DNA of 64,000 bases from Lottia gigantea (Eukaryota > Mollusca > Gastropoda > Lottiidae). Location: NCBI RefSeq assembly GCF_000327385.1, contig NW_008708645.1:439823-503822 (forward strand), in the 5' to 3' direction. Made by a program: the position numbers and the translations under genes. Shown here one piece after another: positions 9,401-18,835 of this stretch (the first letter of the stretch is position 1; each line of letters begins with the position of its first letter). The notes under the pieces were generated by a model. It worked only from the letters and a program-made list of their open reading frames with translations, was not told the origin of the DNA and made no database searches.

Positions 9401-12141
9401 GACAGCGATATCTTGAAACCATAGTCAATTGTGACTTGTACAAACGTACGAAAGAAGTTGGGAATTTTTACAGATTTTAACGAAATTTAAAGAACGTTAA
9501 TGAAATTATATATTATCACTAGAGGAAAATCTTATCTTAAATAAATCATTTATTTAATATGAGTTAAAATTCTTTGAAAATCATGATTTTTTCATCTCGA
9601 AAACACAGAAACTGATTGAAGAAAAGCTCTAAGAAAACCAAGTGTTCGATGACGTCATTTATCGCAAAGGTCCTTTTGTGAACCACAGACGTCTACAAGA
9701 AAATTGGAATGGTGCAAATGGATGCTATTAGTGTCCCTGATACACATAAAAATTGTTGAAATCTTCTCAACAATTCCCCTGTGGTCTTGTATACACCGAT
9801 ATTCAAAATGATTTGGGCCAATCTCCTTAAGTTTTTATGCGATGTTCGTAAAACTTGGTACGTAATGATGAAGCTCTAATGTTTTATCAGGTCACCTGTC
9901 GTTTCAGATTCTAACCAGAGATTCAGTAACTGTAGCAGTAGATGCTGTGGTTTATTACAGAGTAGCCAATCCTACCATTTCTATAACCAACATTGAGGAT
10001 GCTAGTATTTCGACAAGACTTCTTGCAGCATCCACTCTAAGAAATGTTTTAGGAACAAAGAATTTAGCAGAGATTCTATCAGAAAGAGAGTCCATAAGTC
10101 ATATGATGCTTGTAGGTAGCTCGGTATAACATAATTAAAGATGGGATTCCTTTTTAGTGTCGAATTAAGCAAGCTATTTGATTAATTGATACTTCTAATG
10201 AAATATCATGTGTTTGTAATATCATTACGTTCTTTTAAGGCATTTAATTAAGATTTTTAACCAACCCTAAATGTCCATGTATGTACAGTCTAGATAAACA
10301 AATTATGGATATGTGAGACTAAATATTTTTGCAAGTCATTAGAACATCTCTACTTTCTATTCATACAAGTACATGTATTAGCATTTTCATTTTCATAAAA
10401 GAAGATAAGGGAACCCATCTTTACAGGATAACTTCATTATCTAACCACAGGGCTGAATGAAAGTGTTTCGTATACTCATTAATCCACTGCTGCTCTCTTC
10501 GACGGGAGTTAGACGCTTGGTCGCTAACCTATAGGTCCAGGGTTCAATTCCGACGTATGTCGAGATAATACCTTCAGATTTTTCAACCCAGTTTCCCCTG
10601 TCAGGTATATAAGAGGGGCTGACATGGAAAAAGCGTCTAGTCGCTCGGATGGGACAATAAACCGTGCTGAAGGCTGTGCACGTTAAAGATCCTTCGACAG
10701 TTGGAAATCGCTTATGCTGCTGTCCTGGCAAAATTTCCCTTCGACATGAGATAGTATGACTGTAGATGGTTGATGGAATTAAGTCAAATTCTGCAAGAGA
10801 CATTTCATAAAANGGGGGGGGGGGGGGGGGGGGTGCATATATTGCCGTCAGTCCGTCCACAATTGCTCGTTAACACTCTACAAGACTCAATTCTTAACTG
10901 ATTTAGACGAAACTTGTTATGGTTGTTTGTAATCATCCAAGGATGATCCCTGTCAAAAATCAGAAAAATCAAAAATATTTAGTCACAGTTACAAGAAAAC
11001 GCGTTCAATTTACTCCAGAAGGCCCAATTCTTTACAGATGTTGATGAAACTGGGTAATATTCAGTATCGCCTCAAAAAGTTCAAAAGAAATGTATGACTG
11101 AAGGTTGAATATTTCATACTGGTAATTGTAACTGTACTGCCAAATATTTTTATTTAAAATCAAAGCTGCCAGTGGGCGTATATTACCTTGCCTGGCAAGT
11201 TATCTTATGTATTGTCGTCTCAAACGCAAATTTGCATAAAAGCTTCAATAAGCACACATCACATTGAAATTTGTTTTTATTCTGGGAAGGAAGTTTGTGT
11301 CTTTTCAATGTGAAGTTATTTTGTGTACTTGTATCGTCACCCCGTCCGTCTTGTGAACGTGAAAGAGGCTCCAGTTTTGAACCGTTTTAGGATGCAAATC
11401 ATGAATATTGGTGTTTTCCTAGTTAACTTTTTTTATTCAAAGGATTTATATAACGTTTTTAGAAAACCACCACTCATTTAATATATACCACTATAGTTAG
11501 TACAAAGTAGATTTTCTATTTATTTCAGTAAGGATGTAAGATTGCCTCATCAGTTACAGAGAGCTATGGCTGCTGAAGCAGAGGCTGCCAGAGAGGCCCG
11601 AGCTAAGGTAAGAACTTGATTTCAAGAAGTCTTGATGTCGCATTTAAAAAAAAAACAGGCAATAACAAGCCAGTTTAATTACTTGACTTGGTGTGACGCC
11701 AATCAGTGTATGCTTACTCTTCTAGAAAACTGATACATCATTTTAATAGAAAAAATTAATCAGTTTGGTAAGATAGTTCGCCAAAATGTTGTTTGGGGTT
11801 TCGGTTTGCGGTTTGGATGTTAGTACTTGGTTTATTTATTGAGTCATGTGTACATTGTTCCTAGTCAAGTTGGATTTTATCCTTCTTTAAATAAAGAAGA
11901 TTGCATTTAAAGAGCACGTATAATATTATTTACAAGAGAAATTTATTCATTGCAGATCATTGCTGCTGAGGGAGAACAAAAAGCATCCAAAGCTTTAAAA
12001 GAAGCTGCAGACATCATGGTGGACTCACCAGCTGCTTTACAATTGAGATACCTCCAAACCCTCAACACCATCTCTGCTGAAAAAAACTCTACCATTATCT
12101 TCCCTTTACCAATAGATTTACTCAGTGGATTAATGCATTAA
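6476..12141 (+). CDS. Stomatin-family (SPFH/band 7) protein, gene A; one exon not found
   Basis: Exons read: 6476-6506, 7320-7444, 8812-8884, 9289-9371, 9908-10111, 11529-11607, 11956-12141, all with AG/GT borders and phases equal to gene B. The product is an inner-leaflet membrane scaffold: a short N-terminus ([10 protein letters not shown]), a Cys-rich hydrophobic hairpin (about residues 27-50, with FFPFS carrying the conserved proline), the SPFH domain from [11 protein letters not shown], the [16 protein letters not shown] coiled region, and the C-terminal [11 protein letters not shown] and [12 protein letters not shown] oligomerisation part. Family role: modulation of DEG/ENaC/ASIC-type channels, cholesterol binding. 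Odd: the 56-nt exon encoding the LDEATDPWG segment is absent between 10112 and 11528. With it the protein would be about 278 residues; without it, splicing 10111 to 11529 gives an immediate TAA. Either the exon lies in the assembly flaw at 10813 or the gene is a truncating or decaying paralogue. Family sure; intactness unsure. Confidence 0.9.
7480..7790 (+). repeat. Dispersed repeat (GTCGTATATTGCCGTC family) in gene A intron 2
   Basis: Begins with GTGGTCGTATATTGCCGTC and continues with GATTTTGATGAAACT phrases. The reverse complement of 19480-19985 matches it along its length, and 10838-11030 carries a related segment. Non-autonomous, no coding capacity seen. The short frames here on either strand are not genes. 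Confidence 0.65.
8030..8165 (+). repeat. Dispersed repeat (CTGTCCCTTTAA-ended family), partial
   Basis: Shares TTCGACGGTGAGCTGTGA, CACTATTACTAATT and the end ATCTGTCCCTTTAA with copies at 7190-7290 (partial), 12195-12475, 26690-26995 and 61012-61250 (opposite orientation). Probably a non-autonomous DNA transposon. Confidence 0.6.
8575..8811. mobile_element. Palindromic MITE (family 1) abutting exon 3 of gene A
   Basis: Foldback element: ATCAATTTGCACCATTC on the left mirrors GAATGGTGCAAATTAATGC on the right, around arms with TGATGACGTCAC. The right end CTTTTTACAATCCC-ATTAAG runs directly into exon 3 at 8812, so the polypyrimidine tract and AG acceptor of this exon belong to or adjoin the element's terminal repeat. 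The left terminus is truncated. CRE-like TGACGTCA lies at 8617-8624. Confidence 0.8.
9110..9225. repeat. Partial foldback element (family 3) in gene A intron 3
   Basis: Contains CACAGTGTCAAGCTATTACA, AGCTTCGTACTTATACCTTG and ACTGCAACAG, matching one arm of the elements at 35457-35730 and 43405-43690. Confidence 0.55.
9640..9785. mobile_element. Half copy of MITE family 1 in gene A intron 4
   Basis: One arm only: TCGATGACGTCATTTATCGC (CRE octamer at 9650-9657), GAACCACAGACGTCT, AATTGGAATGGTGCAAATGG, TGTCCCTGATACACATAAAA. Lies about 120 bp before the exon at 9908. Confidence 0.75.
10478..10806 (+). mobile_element. tRNA-derived SINE, nearly full length
   Basis: Head resembles a tRNA: GAGTTAGACGCTTGGTCGCT and a B-box-like GGTCCAGGGTTCAATTCC, followed by the family body (GAGATAATACCTTCAG, AGAGGGGCTGACATGGAAAA, GGGACAATAAACCGTGC). 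Same family as 42657-42993 but more diverged. It sits in the intron of gene A that should contain the missing 56-nt exon. Confidence 0.85.
10813..10833. other. Assembly scar: one N then a run of 20 G
   Basis: A single ambiguous base at 10813 is followed by 20 Gs (10814-10833) in an otherwise AT-rich intron. This looks like a collapsed or poorly joined stretch. It lies in the gene A intron where one conserved exon cannot be found. Confidence 0.8.
11035..11205 (+). repeat. Dispersed repeat (GGGCGTATATTACCTTG family)
   Basis: Contains GAAGGTTGAATATTTCATAC, CAAAGCTGCCAGTGGGCGTA and TATTACCTTGCCTGGCAAG. Reverse-orientation copies are at 25538-25745, 43980-44210 and 45208-45545. Confidence 0.75.
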
Positions 12142-12194
12142 CAATGTTAGTATGAATAATATTTATTGTTACACAAACAAATTGGTGAGAATTC

Positions 12195-12475
12195 AATCTG
12201 GGACAGGTTCGCCATTTTCGGAGGTTGATTTGGGCCATGGATGTATGTAAATAGTCTTCAAAAGTACAAGAAATGTACGGAAATCTTTTCTCTATATGTC
12301 TCGAGAAATGACGAGTCGTCATTTTTAACATTCAAATGCGGATAATTCTTGACACATAAGATTTGAAGGATCAAATTTCGACGATTGGGGTCATACACTA
12401 TTACTGATTAATTTAGCTAAGAAAAATCTAAGGTACGATTGGTCAAACGAATGTCGAATCTGTCCCTTTAACAAT
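12195..12475 (+). repeat. Dispersed repeat (CTGTCCCTTTAA-ended family) after gene A
   Basis: About 280 bp downstream of the gene A stop, sharing TCGAGAAATGACGAGTCGTC, TTAACATTCAAATGCGGATA and ATCTGTCCCTTTAA with 26690-26995 and, inverted, 61012-61250. May form part of the gene A 3' UTR; an AATAAA lies at 12609-12614. Confidence 0.65.
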
Positions 12476-12689
12476 GATTAATATAAGGGTAGACTTATCA
12501 ATGGCCAGTATCTCTAAAACACTTTGACAAATCATTCTCAAATTTTGTTTTAGTATTAATTATATGCCATGCATTATTCTTGACATTTTAATTTAATTTC
12601 AGATTGTAAATAAACTGTTATATTTTATATTAAAGCTGACACGATCATTCTCAGAGGGGGTACCCTGCTCCAGAATGACGCTCTCTGTT

Positions 12690-13285
12690 ACTTTAAATTC
12701 TCAATTCTGTTTTAAATATTACGTATTCTGTATTTAATATTATATATTCTGTATTTAATATTATGTATTCTGTATGTAATATTATTATCCTGTATTTAAT
12801 ATTATATATTCTGTATTTAATACTATATATTCTGTATTTAATGTTATATATTCTGGTTATAATATATGTATTATTATGTATTCTGTATTTGATATTATGT
12901 ATTCTGTATTTTAATGTTATATATTCTGTTTTTAATATTAAGCATTATGTATTTAATGTTATATATTCTGGTTTTAACACATGTATTATTATGTATTCTG
13001 TATTTAATATGTATTATTATGTATTCTGTATTTAATATTATGTATTTAATGTTATATATTCTGGTTTTAACATATGTATTATTATGTATTCTGTATTTAA
13101 TATTATGTATTTAATGTTATATATTCTGGTTTTAACATATGTATTATTATGTATTCTGTATTTAATATTATGTATTTAATGTTATATATTCTGGTTTTAA
13201 CATATGTATTATTATGTATTCTGTATTTAATATTATGTATTTAATGTTATATATTCTAGTTTTAACATATGTATTCTGATGTTGA
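12690..13285. repeat. AT-rich minisatellite, mature unit about 65 bp
   Basis: Starts as short TATTCTGTATTTAATATTA repeats and ends as regular 65-bp units (TTCTGGTTTTAACATATG, TATTATTATGTATTCTG, TATTTAATATTATG), showing growth from a simple to a compound unit. Short frames across it are repeat artefacts. Confidence 0.9.
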
Positions 13286-13289
13286 TGAT

Positions 13290-14147
13290 TAAACTATATC
13301 AATGTATGATTTTATTTAATGGTTTTAGTGTATTTGGTAATTACAACAATTGTATCTCAACTGAACTGAACACAATAAAATCTTGGTGACCAAACCAAAT
13401 TGAAGCATCAAATCTCATACTCTCTACAATGTCGAATCGAGTTTTGTCAAACATTTTCATACTAGTGTGCGTGTAAGATTGTCTTTGGGTTGATGAAATA
13501 CCAACCACTCTTAAATATAATTTAGCAGAGGGGATGTTGCAGTTTTAAAAGTGGGAAAATTTGATTCAAGATACAATTCTTGACAATTAGGCATTCAATT
13601 GGGTGATTGATGGCTTTATATTTCATTAGAGAGTTGTCATTGAATTTTGCACATGACTATCATTGAAAGCCATGTAATGGCTAACCTATACTTGATGTCC
13701 GATAGAGGATATTGACCATCAGTCATTTTAGCAGGCCTGTCGGTCATATCCGGCATATAAAGCCCTGGTTTGGAGTTTGTTAACACTCTAAATGCCATAA
13801 TTCTCGAAGGATTTAGAAATTGTTAATCATCAATCAAAGATGGAACAGTCTTGAAAAAAAAATCAAAAATATTTTATATGAGTTAATGAGTTATTATGAG
13901 CCCTTGATCTTGAAAATACATTCAATTTGGAGCGCTCTAAAGGCTTTTATTTTTGTGCTATCTTTATAAAAAGAAATCTCAACAAAATACATACAAGTGC
14001 ATTTTTTATCATCTTTCTCAAAGCTATCCATTTCTATATAGTTGTTCAATGCTGAGAAACTCATCACATTGGTACTGAACAAATGAAGAGTGATTTTGAA
14101 AATGTCTTATTTCTGAAGTTCAAAGAGAACATTCACAACCAGTTTAG
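13290..14147. other. Intergenic stretch between gene A and the CARD gene
   Basis: No gene recognised. The two flanking genes converge here. A GTTAACACTCTAAATGCCAT segment near 13770 recalls the dispersed repeat families of the introns. Confidence 0.4.
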
Positions 14148-14153
14148 TTTTAT
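14148..14153 (-). terminator. Poly(A) signal of the CARD gene
   Basis: AATAAA on the minus strand, 20 nt after the TAG stop of the CARD gene at 14173. Position and exact hexamer fit a polyadenylation signal. Confidence 0.6.
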
Positions 14154-14172
14154 TATCCCACTGTTAACAATC

Positions 14173-15945
14173 CTATTCAGGATCATCAACCTCTATCACA
14201 GGAAGTCTGCGAGATGATGGTTTAGGAAGTGAAAAATGGTCATTACTGATTTGAAGATAAGAGGAATCTTCTTTCTCCTCTGGTTGAATTAGGGCTGAAA
14301 GAGAGAATTAAATTTTTAATCAAACCAAAATTGCAATGCAAACAAGTTAACTTCCTTAGGTGAATGTAGAAGAGATCGGGCCCTAAGTCCACAAAACATT
14401 TCTTGTGCTCAGCAGTTTTTATAATGTCACTGGTATCAAGAAAGTTAGAACTTGAAGATTAATATGATAATGCTAGAAACATTGTGTCCTTAGGAATAGA
14501 CTGATATATTATTTTTTCTTTGATACAATTAGTTATACACCTGTAATAGCTGCTGTGAGTTGAGTAAAATTTCAGTAAAGTTTAAAGAAGGTTTTTTGGC
14601 TCTGGTGCCAGGGTTTGGAATGCTCACTCAAATAAAAATACATGACTTGTGTTTATATTTCATGATAACCATACCTGTTTATCTGTACTCTATGAATTAG
14701 AGTATAAAAGACTACATTATGAAAGTGTCGTCAACTGATCACTGCTTGATATTCTCTGCTCTATGTGCATTAATATCTAAAAAGCTATTATTGAGGATAC
14801 TATTATATGTAAAATAGTTATCTTATACAAGACACAATAGTAATTAGACTTTTGAGAACTGGAGTGATGGTCACTGTAGCCCAAACTCAAAGGGAAAATA
14901 TTATTAAATAAAATGTAGAAAGTATAGAAATATTTTGGCATACTTAAAATATAAACTTCATTTTGAATATCTTCTACAACTGAAGCTTGATTTATTTTTC
15001 ATTTTTTGATTTCAGAATCAGTTATAAAAATTTAAAGTGAGATAAGGCTCAGTATCAATGTGTCATTATAGTTAGCTATATCAATGTTATCTGTTGGTTT
15101 AAAGGAAGGCAGATTTCTAAAATGTGAATAAAAATAATTTTGGAACACCTTTTACTTTTTGGTGTTTTCGAACAAATTATAGAATGTTTTAGAATTTGAT
15201 TGATTGCATTCCTGTCTTCTGGATTGATTTAGTGAATAGTTTAGGCAATGAAACTCTGAATAGTATATAGTTGAGGAATGAGGAAAACTAGACTTACAAA
15301 TATAGGAATTTTTCCTCCTTTCGAATTCTGTGTTTAACATTTCCAGTAAAAATAATTGAGTCCTTTCTTGTAATAATGATTCACACAGCTTGTCGTAAGC
15401 TTTTGGTCCATTTTTTAAGATTGTGTCTAAAAATAAACTAGCTCGTTTTTTACGTGTTGTCAGATGTCTTATTTCCTCAATATCCTCCTCAGATAACAAA
15501 CATTTTGATCGTAAATAATCCACATGTCTGTCAGGATTTAAACTCACTAGAAGCTCAGACCTTTTCTCTTGGATAATCTTTAAAAAAAATATACATTTTA
15601 AATTCTATTTAGTCTCATCTGTATCACAATCATAATAACAAGACTACAGCAAATTAATTTAATAATCCCATTCCCATCCCATCTTATTGTAAATAATAAA
15701 CCATACACCAGACATTCATTCTACAAGGTGTAACTTCAAACAGTTCTCTCCAGTAGCGGGTCAAATCAGTCACAACTAAATGAGTGGACCTGTGAAACAT
15801 ATGTTCTCCTACATTCTGAGACCTCCTGGAAGATTTTTGGAAGAAAAGAAATTCTTACCTCGTTTTTGATAGCAGCTAAAATTCTTTCATTGGACACTTG
15901 TACATTATAGTCAATGGGTGAACCCCTAGCCTTTAGTTCTGCCAT
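14173..15945 (-). CDS. Small CARD-domain protein, 162 residues, three exons
   Basis: Exons on the minus strand: 15859-15945 (87 nt), 15298-15577 (280 nt), 14173-14294 (122 nt); 489 nt in frame, with GT-AG borders and phases that fit. Start: ATG at 15945-15943 in good context (AAAATGG). A caspase-recruitment domain spans about residues 19-110: VSNERILAAIKNE, then RSELLVSLNPDRHVDYLRSK, LLSEEDIEEIRHLTTRKKRA, SLFLDTILKNGPKAYDKL, ESLLQERTQLFLLEML. The order, charged EEI/TRKKRA helix and GPKAYDKL helix resemble the CARDs of CRADD/RAIDD and caspase-2. CARDs assemble death-domain-fold filaments or adaptor complexes in apoptosis and innate immunity. The tail (about 125-162, SSRRLPVIEVDDPE) is short, acidic and without a second domain, so this may be a CARD-only adaptor or inhibitor. 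Odd: VDD in the tail. An extra unrecognised exon within the 1-kb second intron is possible. Confidence 0.85.
14350..14625. repeat. Dispersed repeat shared with 20020-20275
   Basis: Shared phrases include GATAATGCTAGAAA, ATTGTGTC, GACTGATATATTATTTTTT/TACTGATATATTATTTTTC and CACCTGTAATAGCTG. One copy is in the CARD gene intron and the other in an intron of gene B. No coding capacity. Confidence 0.7.
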
Positions 15946-16194
15946 TTTCAACTGACAAGGAAAAGTACTAGTGAACAGATCTTCCTACTAGAGTGGTTAC
16001 ATCCGGATAAAAATTATAACTCTGTTGTCATAAATACCTTTATCCTTATTTCAAAATATAATTTACATCCTGGTTTGAATCATAAATGGAGTTTTCTCCC
16101 TTGAATTGTTAGTACTCTTAAAGGTTAACATGAACCATTTCTATTACTTGACTTGTGATATCAGCCTCCGCTGGAAGCGATCTACCTACCTACC

Positions 16195-16390
16195 CGATAA
16201 GGAAGGTAGAGAGAGGGAGAGGAAGGGGAACAGGTTAGAGGGAAGTGGAGGATGGGTGAGTTCGGTAGAGAGAGAGAGGTGAGGGAGAGGGGAGTGTAGG
16301 AGAGAGAGGATAGTGGAAGATAGAGAGGGGAGTGTAGGGGGAGAGAAGGAGAGGCGTGTAGGTGGAGAGAGAGGGCAGTGTAGGAGAAAG
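16195..16390. repeat. GA-rich low-complexity tract
   Basis: About 200 bp of GAGAGAGGGAGAGG and GGGAGTGTAGG words on the plus strand, upstream of the CARD gene start. The frame that crosses it on the minus strand is a composition artefact. Confidence 0.9.
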
Positions 16391-16539
16391 ATTTGAGACT
16401 TGCATTCACCTTTCTACACTGACCATTCAATTAACCTTTTATTAGAGAACAGAAGCCAAGGTTTTTAAAATATTATGTTGGTTTTTGCATCAGAATCTGA
16501 TTGCCAAATTTAAAGAATACACTCCTCACATATTTAAAG

Positions 16540-16589
16540 NNNNNNNNNNNNNNNNNNNNNNNNNNNNNNNNNNNNNNNNNNNNNNNNNN
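16540..16589. other. Assembly gap (50 N)
   Basis: Fifty N, a conventional placeholder length, so true gap size is unknown. Confidence 0.98.
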
Positions 16590-18835
16590 TTGAAAAATAA
16601 AGGACTTGTAGACATTGTGTCCTGGATTGTAGAATATTATGGTGGAAATCTAATTTTTTACAAATGATTTATTTAGAATACTAGTTACAAGAAAACATGT
16701 TACAATAAATAAGAAAATAAAAATATAACAGAAATATGAATTCCATTCATTGAGCATACATTATATGTAGAATTTTGCATTTAAAGAAAAAAAATACCAG
16801 TAATATCCTACATAAATGTCATTTGAGATAATCAACAGTTACTAAAGAATTTTGTATTGTGAATATATGAAAAATAAAGTCTTGTTATTCTGATTTTTCA
16901 AGAAATTGTTGTAATTGTGTAAAATTTGATCATGATTAAACGGTATATATAATATATTAATAAAAAACATTCAAATTTTTATATATAATATATATATATG
17001 TAATATATTTACAAACTGAAAAAAAAATTAGTCATTTTTTAAGAATTGTCATGCTTCATTTTATTTTCATCATTCTAGTTTTCAATCAGCCAAAAAATAT
17101 CCCCTTTTCAGTGTAATTTTATTATCTTGTGACAAAAATCCTGTCCACACCAACTTGTACCTTGATGTAGAAAACTGATTCAATGAATCAGCCATTTTTC
17201 CTTGACAAGGCCTTATTCTTAAAAACATAAATATTAAGATGATTTTAGTGCTCCAATCATCTGATTGGTCAATCACTAAAATTGATCCAATCAGATTACT
17301 GTATTTCTAAATATCTGGATTTTATTTCTTAAGTTTTGGTGAAACCCCCAGAACAAAAGTGTTCAACTGGATGCTTGTCATGATCTTTTGGCATTTCACA
17401 CCCACACACCAAGTTTTAATTATTGGCTATCAAATACTTGTAGCCAGATCAGTTCAAAATTAAACATACAGGCAATATTATACTTATTTATGTTTCCAAT
17501 GTATTCAACAAAATCTACATAAATTGAGGTCCTTAAAGAATAATTTTCACTTTACTGTTGCATGTCTTATGAATCTAAAAATTATGTATTGTTTGATTGT
17601 TTTAAGCAAGAAATCTCAGTTGGCTTGAATGAAAAATAAAATTTTAACTTGACACTTACTATAAAAAGTTTAGTTTGAGTTTATACAGTATATTTATATA
17701 TATAAAAGCAGATAATATCAAAAGTCAGGAATATTACAATTTTGTTCTAGTCTTAATCATGGTTCTCTTGCAGATGTTCCTCATATATATAAACACTACA
17801 AGTTTAATATACCTTCTATATCACATACACATGTAGCATAAACCTTACTTTTAGCAGATTGATATAACTGAACAGTTTACAAACTATCTCATTTCCCATT
17901 GTACATGCTTTCGGGGCTGACATGATTTTTGAGACATTGGTCCAGTAAAAGGTCTATCAAGTTTAATTTGTGGTTTCATGTATCTCTACATACAAATACA
18001 TGTATAACTTGAAATGTTCTTGTTCAAAAAGATAAGATTGTTTTGCAGTTAATATACAAATAACAACATTTTTAAATTAATGTACAATTGATATACACAA
18101 TGAAGGTCAGCCCTATATATAAAAATGTCCAACTGATTAAAAAAGGCAAGAAGTATTTTTTACAGAGAAAACAGAATACGGTTTATAATAAATACATCAT
18201 CAATTCTTCACTTTAAACATATATTAAGAAATACATTATATTCAAGAAAATTCTCAAAAACCCTTTTTTAAATCAAAATTTGTACTCAAATCTGTGCTAT
18301 CTAAAATATAGATTGAAAACTGTTAATAAGGATTTGAAGTTATTTACCATATTCTCAAAACAGGTAATGAAATTTCTCTTGAATTTGATGTACCAAATCT
18401 GTGTCTTACATATTACAACAACCCAGCCAATCTATTAACTTCTCTGAACATAAAACTCATATTGTTGTTTTTCACTTTATACAAGGTGCTTATTATGCAT
18501 GAATTTTAAGGCAAGGTTGACACTGCTTAATACAGCACAGCTTTGGAGATCCATAGACCAAATTCAAGAGGCTTCAAGATATACATGTATAATAATAATT
18601 AATTACCAGTGTATAAAAAAGGGATTACAATTGTTCTTGTCATTTAACAATATTGTCAATAAACTTTACCAAATACAAAATCAAAACATAGGTCAAAATA
18701 TTGAATTCTGTTAGTTCAGTAAATATACTATTATAAACAAATAATTGATATTGTCTGATTGGTTAAAATTTTAATGAGCTTTGAAAAATGAGCCAATCAA
18801 ATCTAGTCTAGGAAATCTGACTGCCTAAAGTGTTC
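16590..18835. other. Intergenic stretch between the CARD gene and gene B
   Basis: AT-rich with short AT dinucleotide runs (about 16940-17000). No gene recognised. The part next to 18836 must include the 3' UTR of gene B. Short frames at 17082-17276 and 18499-18714 have no support. Confidence 0.4.

Noticed and set aside
10893-10920. Phrase encoding LDETCYG in the gene A intron, a possible stand-in for the missing LDEATDPWG exon
   Set aside because: It belongs to the dispersed repeat phrase GAT(TTA)GATGAAACTTG(GT)ATG found in several repeats here; no splice sites, no PWG, wrong length.
12763-13114. Frames of 66 and 90 codons, Ile/Leu/Tyr-rich, resembling membrane peptides
   Set aside because: They are translations of an AT-rich minisatellite and occur in overlapping frames.
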